DNA from: Sipunculus nudus
Lineage: Eukaryota; Annelida; Sipuncula; Golfingiida; Sipunculidae
Reading direction: 5' to 3'
Assembly (NCBI GenBank): GCA_026874595.1
Contig: CM049310.1
Coordinates: 28,317,058-28,381,057, forward strand
Length of the DNA stretch: 64,000 nt
Part shown: piece by piece, positions 1 through 11,079 of the stretch
Position numbering within the stretch: the stretch's first letter is position 1
Layout: the number at the start of each line of letters is the position of its first letter
Notes under the pieces: generated by a model
Databases searched by the model: none
Seen by the model: only the letters and a program-made list of their open reading frames with translations
What the model was told of the DNA's origin: nothing
Translations under genes and position numbers: made by a program

Positions 1-293
1 AAGGCTAGTAGGAACACTTTTGTGTGCGAAGTTTCTTTAATTTGACCCTCTCAGGTTTATTGGTTATAATTAGTGATCTGCTAAGCATCACACTAATGGT
101 TTTAGTCAGGTCATTTACAAAAAGAGACCCTGCAAGTCTTACATTCTCTCTGTGTAAAACTGTGCTTTACGGTGGATAACAATGACATAATAAAGTGAAA
201 CAAAAAATACCACTTCAGCTTTTGTCCATTATAAGTGGTATAATATATCAATCAATAGTTTTAGTATACAATTACATGACATAACTCACATAC

Positions 294-504
294 CTGGCAT
301 AGTTGACTAGAGTGAGGAGTGTTGTTTCTAGCAGCTGGACCACAGGCAGCGGACCTTGTACACGCAAGAGAGGGACTTTAGGGAACACAACCATTCCTTC
401 TTCAACAGCATGCAGAGTGACTTCATTGGTGGTCAGTTGTGATAAGTACGCAAAAAACTCTGGCTCAGTCGCAGGGGGCAGCACTGTCTTCAGGTAGGCA
501 ATAT
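294..504 (-). CDS. NAPRT: NAPRT, coding exon 3 (partial gene, runs off left edge)
   Basis: Third visible coding exon of nicotinate phosphoribosyltransferase, the first enzyme of the Preiss-Handler route to NAD (nicotinate + PRPP + ATP to nicotinate mononucleotide, cytosolic). The minus-strand translation contains VLPPATEPEFFAYL, then AVEEGMVVFPKVPLLRVQGP and VVQLLETTLLTLVNYA, which are hallmark blocks of the NAPRT N-terminal domain in animals. Upstream is a clean acceptor (TTTTCAG before ATATTGCC) and downstream a strong donor (CAG/GTATGTGAG). The exon is 211 bp; its first two bases complete an Asp codon begun by exon 2 and it ends two bases into an Arg/Ser codon. Later exons, with the rest of the catalytic core, lie beyond base 1. 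I recognised the family from memory of animal NAPRT; identity is very likely. Confidence 0.93.
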
Positions 505-804
505 CTGAAAATGTAAATGTATGTTTAATTCAAATGACAGAGCTATATCAATGATTACAGCCAGTCAGGTAAAAAAGAAATGACATAAGATCTGATTATT
601 TTTGTTAAGATAAAAGATAAGTATCATGTAGCCACTTTAATGAGATACATATTCATCAACTATGAAATGTGTCAATTTAAGTAATAATAACAAGTTTGTA
701 CTGCATTATATAGGTTGCATGTTTTACATGAATAACTAGTCTACAAATGAAGCTGTTCATATATTTTGACAGCATAGATTCAAGGAGCAGTTTCTGTACA
801 TAAG

Positions 805-3555
805 GCAACCACTGGCATTATGGTAGAAGTGGTCCTGCTATGAGAATAAAACCACTGGAATTATGATGGGAGTGGTCCTCCTATGAGAATACAACCACTG
901 GCATTATGGTGGAAGTGGTCCTGCTATGAGAATACAACCACTGGCATTATGGTAGGAGTGGTCCTGCTATGAGAATACAACCACCGGCATGATGGTGGGA
1001 GTGGTCCTGCAATGAGAATACAACCATTGGCATGATGGTAGGAGTGGTCCTGCTATGAGAATACAACCACTGACATTATGATGGGAGAGGTCCTGCTATG
1101 AGAATACAACCACTGACATTATGGTGGAAGTGGTCCTGCTATGAGAATACAACCACTGACATTATGGTAGGAGTGTTCCTGCTATGAGAATACAACCATA
1201 GGCATGATGGTGGGAGTGGTCCTGCTATGAGAATACAACCACTGTCATTATGGTGGGAGTGGTCCTGCTATGAGAATACAACCACTGGCATTATGGTGGG
1301 AGTGGTCCTGCTATGAGAATACAACCACTGGCATTATGGTGGGAGTGGTCCTGCTATGAGAATACAACCACTGACATTATGGTGGGAGTGGTCCTGCTAT
1401 GAGAATACAACCACTGGCATGATGGTGGGAGTGGTCCTGCTATGAGAATACAACCATTTGCATTATGGTGGAAGTGGTCCTGCAATGAGAATACAACCAC
1501 TGGCATTATGGTAGGAGTGTTCCTGCTATGAGAATACAACCATAGGCATGATGGTGGGAGTGGTCCTGCTATGAGAATACAACCACTGTCATTATGGTGG
1601 GAGTGGTCCTGCTATGAGAATACAACCACTGGCATTATGGTGGGAGTGGTCCTGCTATGAGAATACAACCACTGGCATGATGGTGGGAGTGGTCCTGCTA
1701 TGAGAATACAACCATTTGCATTATGGTGGAAGTGGTCCTGCAATGAGAATACAACCACTGGCATTATGGCAGGAGTGGTCCTGCTATGAGAATACAACCA
1801 TTTGCATTATGGTGGAAGTGGTCCTGCAATGAGAATACAACCACTGGCATTATGGCAGGAGTGGTCCTGCTATGAGAATACAACCATTTGCAATATGGTG
1901 GAAGTGGTCCTGCAATGAGAATACAACCACTGGCATTATGGCAGGAGTGGTCCTGCTATGAGAATACAACCACTGGCATGATGGCGGGAGTGGTCCTGCA
2001 ATGAGAATACAACAACTGGCATGATGGTGGGAGTGGTCCTGCTATGAGAATACAACCACTGGCATTATGGTGGAAGTGGTCCTGCTATAAGAATACAACC
2101 ACTGACATTATGGTAGGAGTGTTCCTGCTATGAGAATACAACCATAGGCATGATGGTGGGAGTGGTCCTGCTATGAGAATACAACCACTGTCATTATGGT
2201 GGGAGTGGTCCTGCTATGAGAATATAACCACTGACATTATGGTAGGAGTGTTCCTGCTATGAGAATACAACCATAGGCATGATGGTGGGAGTGGTCCTGC
2301 TATGAGAATACAACCACTGGCATGATGGTGGGAGTGGTCCTGCTATGAGAATACAACCACTGTCATTATGGTAGGAGTGTTCCTGCTATGAGAATACAAC
2401 CACAGGCATGATGGTGGGAGTGGTCCTGCTATGAGAATACAACCACTGTCATTATGGTGGGAGTGGTCCTGCTATGAGAATACAACCACTGACATTATGG
2501 TAGGAGTGGTCCTGCAATGAGAATACAACCACTGGCATGATGGTGGGAGTGGTCCTGCTATGAAAATACAACCACTGGCATTATGGTGGAAGTGGTCCTG
2601 CTATGAGAATACAACCACTGACATTATGGTAGGAGTGTTCCTGCTATGAGAATACAACCATAGGCATGATGATGGGAGTGGTCCTGCTATGAGAATACAA
2701 CCACTGTCATTATGGTGGGAGTGGTCCTGCTATGAGAATACAACCACTGGCATTATGGTGGGAGTGGTCCTGCTATGAGAATACAACCATTTGCATTATG
2801 GTGGAAGTGGTCCTGCTATGAGAATACAACCACTGGCATTATGGCAGGAGTGGTCCTGCTATGAGAATACAACCATTTGCATTATGGTGGAAGTGGTCCT
2901 GCAATGAGAATACAACCACTGGCATTATGGCAGGAGTGGTCCTGCTATGAGAATACAACCACTGGCATGATGGCGGGAGTGGTCCTGCAATGAGAATACA
3001 ACCACTGGCATGATGGTGGGAGTGGTCCTGCTATGAGAATACAACCACTGGCATTATGGTGGAAGTGGTCCTGCTATGAGAATACAACCACTGACATTAT
3101 GGTAGGAGTGTTCCTGCTATGAGAATACAACCATAGGCATGATGGTGGGAGTGGTCCTGCTATGAGAATACAACCACTGTCATTATGGTGGGAGTGGTCC
3201 TGCTATGAGAATACAACCACTGGCATGATGGTGGGAGTGGTCCTGCTATGAGAATACAACCACTGGCATTATGGTTGAAGTGGTCCTGCTATGAGAATAC
3301 AACCACTGACATTATGGTAGGAGTGTTCCTGCTATGAGAATACAACCATAGGCATGATGGTGGGAGTGGTCCTGCTATGAGAATACAACCACTGTCATTA
3401 TGGTGGGAGTGGTCCTGCTATGAGAATACAACCACTGACATTATGGTGGGAGTGGTCCTGCTATGAGAATACAACCACTGGCATTATGGTGGGAGTGGTC
3501 CTGCTAAAAAAAACACTACACTGGCATTATGGTGGGAGTGGTCCTGCTATGAGTA
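805..3555. repeat. 43-bp minisatellite, about 64 copies, NAPRT intron 2
   Basis: A head-to-tail array with a 43-bp period, measured between successive GGTCCTGCT motifs (1261 and 1304, for example). The core is TATGAGAATACAACCACTGG followed by CATTATGGTGGGAGTGGTCCTGC. Variants at a few sites (CATTATGG/CATGATGG; GGTCCT/GTTCCT; ACTGG/ACTGTC/ATAGG/ATTTG) recur in linked order: the GTTCCT variant is nearly always followed by a unit with ATAGGCATGATGG. This points to amplification of multi-unit blocks. The array fills about two thirds of the intron between coding exons 2 and 3. The small open frames in it come from the repeat (43 is not a multiple of 3) and are not genes. Confidence 0.97.
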
Positions 3556-4468
3556 TATCTATACCTGGTCTGATGATCTATCAGTAATAACCTGCAATAC
3601 TCCATACAGGTTCTGTGTTGATGGCATTGTCTGTTGACAAAGTATGAAGATTTAAAAGGAGGACACATCACTTTTTTGTTTCTGGATTTAAGGTTTTCTT
3701 GGGGTTGCTAGTCCTGAATAAACTGATGTTAAAAAATTAAGAGTGAACCTCAGAGATTCTACATAACTCCAAAGACAAAAGTTTGAAGCATAAGGCTATG
3801 CCCTACCCTCACGGGAAATCACTTTACAGAGTATTAAATTTCCCCATACAGCTATATAACAGACATACAGAAAACATAATGTATGCACACAAACTATGTA
3901 TATAAACAGACTACAATTAAATATTAAAGAATGATGGGAAAACAAGCCGGAGGGGGGGGGGGGGGAATTTGAAATTACTGTGGTTGGCTTCATTTTTGTG
4001 GGGTTAGAATCTCACAATTTTTACTTTTTCAGGAATCAACTATCCTGATCTCACCTTAGAAAAGACTGACACAGAGTGTATCCAATGTTATCTTTATTAC
4101 TTATATCAAATAATAAGCATGCAAAATCTTAATAATTACACTGAGGAACTAATTACACTAATTACACCCAAGGAAACATGGAAATTATTAAATTATGGAA
4201 ATTATTTATTTTAGCAATTTTTGAACATATAATATATATTATTATTCATTACATCATGCTTTTACCTTTCTACATAACTTCAACAATAATCCCCCTTTCA
4301 CTAATATCGCGAATTGGAAACCCTTGGAGACAATAAGGCAACCACAGTAAGTACACACAGATTTTTCAGGAGTAATGTTTCAAGACTTTTGAAAAATGAA
4401 ATACAAAACCATGTAAGCTTAACGAGTGAAAATTATCTGATAATACAAACATGAACATTAAGACCTAC
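3556..4468. other. NAPRT intron 2, residual unique sequence
   Basis: AT-rich intronic sequence between the minisatellite and exon 2. It has a G homopolymer near 3951-3965 and scattered A/T tracts. No exon, RNA gene or recognisable transposon seen. Confidence 0.6.
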
Positions 4469-4639
4469 CTGACTCAGAGTAGTGAAAATTTTGCAGGAAT
4501 TTGATACATTCTTCTAACCCAGCAAACAATGTGAATTCTCCATGAAATGGATTCTTTCGGAAATACAAGTCAAACACAGCCACATCATTTCTTTTTCCAC
4601 TCTTCCAGTATGCATAGGCCATTGTGATCTGGTACAAAT
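4469..4639 (-). CDS. NAPRT: NAPRT, coding exon 2
   Basis: Second coding exon of nicotinate phosphoribosyltransferase, 171 bp (57 codons, phase 1 at both ends). The translation has [16 protein letters not shown], then [17 protein letters not shown] and [14 protein letters not shown], the conserved N-terminal region of NAPRT next to the substrate pocket. The acceptor is a TTTTGCAG that follows an AT microsatellite in the intron, and the donor is TCAG/GTAGGT. Exon 1 supplies the G and this exon the AT of an Asp codon (LLT-D-LYQ); the same G/AT pattern joins this exon to exon 3, so splicing is frame-consistent on both sides. No stop or frameshift is visible. Confidence 0.94.
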
Positions 4640-5779
4640 CTGCAAAATATATATATATATATAAATATATCATTTATACTGGTATAAAATGACTACTAAA
4701 TTTAATGCAACAGATCACAACTATTTCACTACATAAAAGTACTGGATAATATATAACTGAATGCTTAGTAATACATACAGTTTAGGCAATAAAAGTCTGT
4801 GGGTTTAATAAACTTTTTAATAAAGGTAATTAAATGTGGCAAAGAAACCATACAATAAATAACCGCAATAGGTAATTATCACAGAACAACACATATTTGT
4901 AATTATTTATATGTCCTATGACTCCTATTATTTTAAACATTACCCCAAAAATGTACAAAATTCTAAAAATAATACAAGTTACTCTGCTGCACTCATTTAT
5001 ATTCCTTCACAATTAGTGAGCAGCCTTTCCTGGCCTAAAATAACCAACAATGACCAATTAATCAATAAGGAACTTAAAAAAAACTAGAAAACTGATAGGT
5101 CAGTAAGGGCCCCGCAAAAGATGCAGTCATTATAAATTGAAGTACTGTGAATTTGGTGTACTTTGGAAGCATGGGCTGAAAGTGTGCTATTTGAAAATTA
5201 AAGAACCTGTAAAGAACAGCTGACAATTATAAACTGGAAGAAAAGATATGGTAAAGTGAAAATGTTCAAAGCTATCAAAATTATGATATAAAAGAACTGC
5301 ATGCATTTTTAGTTTCTGTATTTCTGTATTACCTGTGCCAATTATTCTTGGTTGAAGTCTTGGCTGGGCTGTGTCAAATATTTTTCCGGTATTTGTATGT
5401 TGAATTGGCCTTATTATATGTGAGGTTTGAGTCTGTACATGAACCTTGTAGTATTAGAGAGAGTCAGCTGTTGGTTAGTAGTGATAAAATTGTCATTCTC
5501 TTGAACTGAGATTCAGCTTTTCTTGGGCTTGGGTCTACAGATGCGCTGTGATGTGTAGAATGGCTACATATGAATATCAATGTAAATTTGTTGATGGTAA
5601 CTATAAATGGTCCAAATTCCTTGAGATGTTGGAAGTAGAGATAGATTTGTCTAAACATGGTCTAAAGAGAGCCTCTATGGTGCGTTGGGCCAGTGTATTC
5701 TTTTCTGGGGAATCTTCAAGTTGTCTGTACAAAATATGCTGTGAAAATGTAATGCCGCTGTACTCGAGTGACTCATAAA
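4640..5779. other. NAPRT intron 1, unannotated part
   Basis: AT-rich intronic sequence starting with a short (AT)n next to the exon 2 acceptor. A 76-codon plus-strand frame at 5548-5778 has no recognisable motif and is probably chance. Nothing else could be supported. Confidence 0.5.
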
Positions 5780-6667
5780 AGATTCATCCATTTCTGGCCT
5801 GCTGAAGGAGACACCAGCAACTGAACACTAAACTGTGTATTACTTTTTTCCCTTCTGACCCAAATATCAATAAGCTTCTCCCTTAGGCCATGGGTGATAC
5901 ATCTTCTGTATGAATCCTATCCATCATATGTTAAGGGAGTTATTATGCAGAAACGAATTTGATTGTTCATCAAATTCTTTGCGGGTTATTGCATTAACAT
6001 CATTTGAGAATTATCGCCTCTGTCAAGGTCATCCATCTTCGAACTTGACCTAGCCCTTCATAACAAACTTACTGGTGCAAGTTCAGTGAGTGTTAATCAA
6101 ATTGTTTGCGAGCTATTTGGTAAACATCATTTTAGCATTATCACCTCTGTGACCTTGAAAATCCATCAAGTTCAAGTTCATTAAAAGGTCCATCACTGCC
6201 GTGAGTCTGGGACCTTATATGAAATACTTTTTACAAGTTATTGTGTTAACAATGTGTGTCCTTTTGCAAGCATATTTGCTAAGAGAGTGCAACCTTACTA
6301 GGTGTTCAGTAATGGTTTTACCGCATAACTTACAGAAAAATGGCTGACTATGACCATATATCATGCCTCGTTGCTGTTGACATGAGGACCTGTTCTATTG
6401 TTTGGTGGAACAGACAATTATGGTTACAATTATGATTTCTGCCCTGCTGAAAGAGGGACCTAAAATTTAATACCAAACTATGAATAACATTTTGACCTTT
6501 GACCTCCAGACCCCAAAATTGATAGGGATCTTCCAATCCATCAATCCTAACTGGAGTTATCATCCGGAAAAGAATTTGTGGACGGACGGACGGAAGAACA
6601 GATGGACAGACAGACAGACGGACAGGTAGATTACTATAGGGCACCTGCTTTTCAAGTGGGGCCCTAA
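5780..6667. repeat. Interspersed repeat with GTGACCTTGA-type blocks and GGAC/GACA end
   Basis: Low-complexity, semi-repetitive sequence with recurring CACCTCTGTGACCTTGA / TTTGACCTTTGACCTCC blocks, a GGACGGACGGA / GACAGACAGACGGACAGG simple-repeat stretch near 6580-6627, and a terminal stem-forming segment TAGGGCACC...GGGGCCCTAA. Layout and vocabulary match the Helentron-like elements elsewhere in the window, with a possible CTAA terminus at about 6663-6666. The left boundary is not defined. Family assignment is a guess by analogy. Confidence 0.4.
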
Positions 6668-8002
6668 TTACATCTTATGACATGTACATTTCATGGGATT
6701 TCAATTTTCAGCTACCAGTATGTCAAGCACACAGTTCTTTCAATCAGCTTATTTGTTTTAATCATTTATAAATTGAATCAACTCTGCATGAAGCACCAAT
6801 GATCAGACAGTGGCAGAACTGACTTTGTAAGTATCAATGCTTCATAGACTAGGGGGCAGTTTGACAGGTGAATATTTTTAACTGAAAGCAGTTTATTGAA
6901 TAAAAGATTCAGAATCTTTACTTTCAGAACTGATGCAGATTTCTAACTGACAAATACAAGGACATATATTTCAACCAAATAACATTATCTTCTATCTATC
7001 TGTATACAACAAAATTCTCCTGTCTGTTTGTTTGTGTGTCAGAAAACCCATAGAAATGGGCCATGACAGTGGGCCAGTTTTGCTATTATCATCAGTCAGA
7101 CACACTTTGCACAATATACCTTTCCTCTGCAATGGGACCCATTTTCTAGTAGACTATATAACTATAATCAATTGTTTAAAGGTAGCTAATCTCAAGTTGC
7201 TCATGCCAATTGATCTTTTAATGAACCCAGTACTTTTAGAGTGATTCTATTTGATTAATGTAAGCTTTATCACATGGCAGAATATAACAGATAAATGTAA
7301 AAATAAACATAATATTTTAAATTGTTACAAATTGTGGGTTAATTTTCACACTAAAATGTATTTCCTTCAATCAAACAACAACAAACTTGATGAAATGAAT
7401 CAGGGTCAACAACTTGGCATTCTTCTCAACTCCAAAGGTTGCTGCCCAAACAAAAACTTAAAAGTGAACTTAAAAGTAGACTGATGGCCTATGATGTCAG
7501 GTAGGTGCAGAAAAGGCAACCTGAGTACAGCAAAGGGCTGGGGCCACATCTTCATACAAAACTCTACCAGTACGTACTTCTCCTCTTTACAAAGATTTAT
7601 GAAAATGATAGTTTATGTCAAAAGGTGATAAATAATGGCAATCTTAAGGTAGGTCTACACATCCATCGTACTTAATGACCTGATTGTACTTATACTCAGC
7701 AGCACTTGGAATACTTGTATCATTTTCTCCCACCTGAGATGGTTAAACACCTGGGTGACCCATTGGTCATGATCATGACCCATTGGTTATGATGCTCAGC
7801 TGGCTGATGCATGACCTGTGATATCAGGGCCACCATTCATAATTCACATTTTATAAGAACTTTGAAGGATGACAGAAACAGATTTATCTGGTTAAAGCAC
7901 ATTATTTGGGCTAATCCAATATATAAATGACTGTTGAACTAACAAGTAAAATATCTTGACAAGATGATAGAGAGTACTTGTCAGTCTCAAAATAACCAAT
8001 AA
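6668..8002. other. NAPRT intron 1, unannotated part
   Basis: AT-rich intronic sequence with no recognisable coding or repeat signal. Two short plus-strand frames (7032-7244, 7251-7484) lack motifs and splice context. Confidence 0.5.
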
Positions 8003-8199
8003 CTAGACATTTCTTGGCACCGCAGGTGCCAGAGTATCCCCAGAGTATCCCCAGAGTATCCCCCCCCCCTTTAAGAACAGAGCCCCATTTTTAGCAGCAT
8101 ATACTGACACTTGGCATATTTATTGTTTCTTCCATCTAACAATCCACAATCTTGTTGAAGATGTTGGTCCTGTGACCTTGATCTTTTTAAAGATGTGTC

Positions 8200-9960
8200 C
8201 TGTGACCTTGACCTTTGACCTCATGACCCCAAAATCAATACAGGTCTTGCTTTTCCAATGGGACATATGCAAGTCAAGTTTGAAATCTATACATCAATAA
8301 AGCAGGAATGATCATCCAGAAACTGATTTTTTTTTACAGGTGGCTCCTGTGACCTTCACCTTTGACCTTGTGACCTTAAATTGATAGTTTTCTTCCTCTC
8401 TTTGCAGGAGAACTATATGTGCAAGATGGAAGATCTGAGATGAAATGTTTGGCTGAAAATGCATCCACATCTTTTTAAAGATGTGTCCTGTGACCTTGAC
8501 CTTTGACCTCATGACCCCAAAATCAATACAGGTCTTGCTTTTCCAATGGGACAAATGCAAGTCAAGTTTGAAAACCATACATCAATAAAAGCAGGATTTA
8601 TCATCCAGAAACTAATTTTTGGACAGATGGCTCCTGTGACCTTCACCTTTGACCTTGTGACCTCAAAATTGATAGGGTTCTTCCTCTCTTGGCAGGTGAA
8701 CTATATGTGCAAGATGAAAGATCTGAGATGAAATGTTTGGCTGAAAATGCATCCACATCTTTTTAAAGATGTGTCCTGTGACCTTGACCTTTGACCTCAT
8801 GACCCCAAAATCAATTCAGGTCTTGCTTTTCCAATGGGACATATACAAGTCAAGTTTGAAATCCATACATCAATAAAAGCAGGAACTATCATCCAGAAAC
8901 TAATTTTTGGACAGATGGCTCCTGTGACCTTCACCTTTGACCTTGTGACCTCAAAATTGATAGGGGTCTTCCACTCTTAGCAGGTGAACTATATGTGCAA
9001 GATGAAAGATCTGAGATGAATTATTTGGGTGAAATTGCATCCACAACCTTTTTAAAGATGTGTCCTGTGACCTTGACCTTTGACCTCATGACCCCAAAAT
9101 CAATTCGGGTCTTGCTTTTCCAATGGGTCAAATACAAGTCAAGTTTGAAATCCATACATCAATAAAAGAAGGAATTATCATCCAGAAACTAATTTTTGGA
9201 CAGATAGCTCCTGTGGCCTTGACCTTTGACCTTGTGACCCCAAAATTTATATGGATTATCCACTATTGGCAAGTGAGCTATATATTCAAGATGGAAGACC
9301 TGGGATGAAAGTTTGGCTTAAAATGCATCCACATCTTTTTAAAGATGTGTCCTATGACCTTGACCTTTGACCTCATGACCCCAAAATCAATACAGGTCTT
9401 GCTTATCCAATGGGACATATACAAGTCAAGTTTGAAATCCATACATCAATAAAAGCAGGAATTATCATCCAGAAACTAATTTTTGGACAGATGACTCCTG
9501 TGACCTTCACCTTTGACCTTGTGACCTCAAAACTGAAAGGCGTCTTCCTCTATTGACAGATGACTTATATGTGCAAGATGAAAGGTCTGAGATGAAATGT
9601 TTGGCTGAAAATGCATCCACAATCTTTTTAAAGATGTGTCCTGTGACCTTGACCTTTGACCTCATGACCCCAAAATCAATTGGAGTTTTGCTTTTTCAAT
9701 GGGACATAAATAAGTCAAATTTGAAATCAATACATCAATAAAAGCAGGAATTATCATCCAGAAACTAATTTTTGGACAGATAGCTCCTGTGGCCTTGACC
9801 TTTGACCTTGTGACCCCAAAATTTATATGGATCATCCACTATTGGCAAGTGAGCTATATATTCAAGATGGAAGACCTGGGATGAAAGTTTGGCTTAAAAT
9901 GCATCCACAGTATCTTTTAAAATGCCTGTCCAGTGACCTTGACCTTTGACCTCATGACCC
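8200..9960. repeat. 288-bp tandem array (seven copies) with nuclear-receptor-type direct repeats
   Basis: Seven units, each with TGTGACCTTGACCTTTGACC, starting near 8201, 8489, 8777, 9066, 9353 (TATGACC), 9642 and 9932 (AGTGACC); spacing 287-290 bp. Each unit also holds CAATGGGACATA...AAGTCAAGTTTGAAA, ATCATCCAGAAACTAATTTTT and a second block CCTGTGACCTTCACCTTTGA. On the minus strand the first block reads AGGTCAAAGGTCAAGGTCAC, that is two AGGTCA half-sites spaced by one base (DR1) plus a third abutting half-site that creates TCAAGGTCA. The array lies inside the Helentron-like element. Confidence 0.92.
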
Positions 9961-10188
9961 TAGAACCTATAGGGTTCTTACTTTAGTGGTGGGCCATACA
10001 TAAGTCATGTTTGAAATCCATATGGCTATCAACACTGGGGATATCATAAAAGGTGTGTGATTTTCACCATATATGGTCAAGGCCACTATCATAGGAAAGG
10101 TCATGACCCCAATTTAAATAAACATCATCCCATAACCCATACCTATGTATATGCATAATATAAAAGAAATCTGTCCATTAGTTTTTGA

Positions 10189-11079
10189 CTTATAATGCTG
10201 ACAGTACTGTAAGGTGGCAATTTTGGGGGTATTAAACGGCATGAAAACAAGTAAAGAATAATAGGTGGCGCCACCTGTTTCCGGTACATGACATTACTAT
10301 CAATGATCTTCCATCAACTTGATTTTGGGATCAATCCATGCAAGATTTCTTGAGATATTTAAGAATTTGTGTGATTTTCCCCAAAACTGGACCTATTCAA
10401 GGTCAAGGACACTCTCCTAGTCAAGGTCATGACCTCATTTTAAATAGGCGTCGTCCTCTCACCCATATCTATACATATACCAAGTTTGGTAAAGATCTGT
10501 GAAATATTTTTTGAGTTATCGTGCCAACAAGATTTATATGCGGCGGCGGCGGGGGGACCGGTATGAAAACAGTATCCCCCGACTTTGTCTTGGGATACAA
10601 TGATGGTAAAGTACACGACTTTGTTGATACATCAAATAGATCAAATTTACAGAGTAAAATATAATGCTGACAGTACTGTAAGGTGGCAATTTTGGGGGTA
10701 TTAAACGGCATGAAAACAAGTAAAGAATAATAGGTGGCGCCACCAGTTTCTGGAACATGACAACCCTATCCATGATCTTCCATCAACTTGATTTTGGGAT
10801 AAATCCATGCAAGATTTCTTGAGATATTAAAGAATTTGTGTGATTTTCCCCAAAATTGGACCTATTCAAGGTCAAGGACACTCTCCTAGTAAAGGTCATG
10901 ACCTCATTTTAAATAGGCATCGTCCTCTTACTAATATCTATACATATACCAAGTTTGGTAAATTCCCATGAAATATTTTTTGGGTTATCGCGCCAACAAG
11001 ATTTATATGCGGCGGCGGCGGCGGCGGCAGCGGGACCGGTATGAAAACAAAGTATCCCCTGACTTTGTCTGGGGATACA
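10189..11079. repeat. Tandem duplication of about 471 bp at the element's 5' (minus-strand) end
   Basis: The segment from TAATGCTGACAGTACTGTAA at about 10190 recurs at about 10661, with the following AGGTGGCGCCACC, GATCTTCCATCAACTTGATT, CAAGGTCAAGGACACTCTCC and GGC repeat, and with a TATCCCC-type terminus near 10595 and again near 11079. Two near-complete 5' ends in tandem inside one element suggest duplication during rolling-circle-type copying or unequal exchange. Confidence 0.85.

Larger units (their letters stand above)
8003..11079 (-). mobile_element. Helentron/Helitron-like non-autonomous element, TATCCCC family, copy 1
   Basis: Read on the minus strand, the element starts TATCCCCAGACAAAGTC, is followed by a GGGGATAC inverted copy and a (GCC)n stretch (plus-strand GGC repeats at about 11010-11030), and finishes with an inverted TGGGGATA-type segment, the perfect hairpin GGCACC-TGC-GGTGCC (8030-8016), AAGAAATGT and CTAG (8006-8003), followed by TT. 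A 5' end sequence repeated inverted near the 3' end, then a GC-rich hairpin about 10 bp before CTAG, is the layout described for Helentrons and their non-autonomous derivatives. No Rep/helicase coding capacity is visible. The body holds a 288-bp tandem array and a duplicated 471-bp 5' segment. Exact ends need copy alignment. Confidence 0.65.

Noticed and set aside
805-3555. CRISPR-like regularly repeated array
   Set aside because: The 43-bp units are contiguous, without unique spacers, and the context is an intron of an animal gene. It is a minisatellite.
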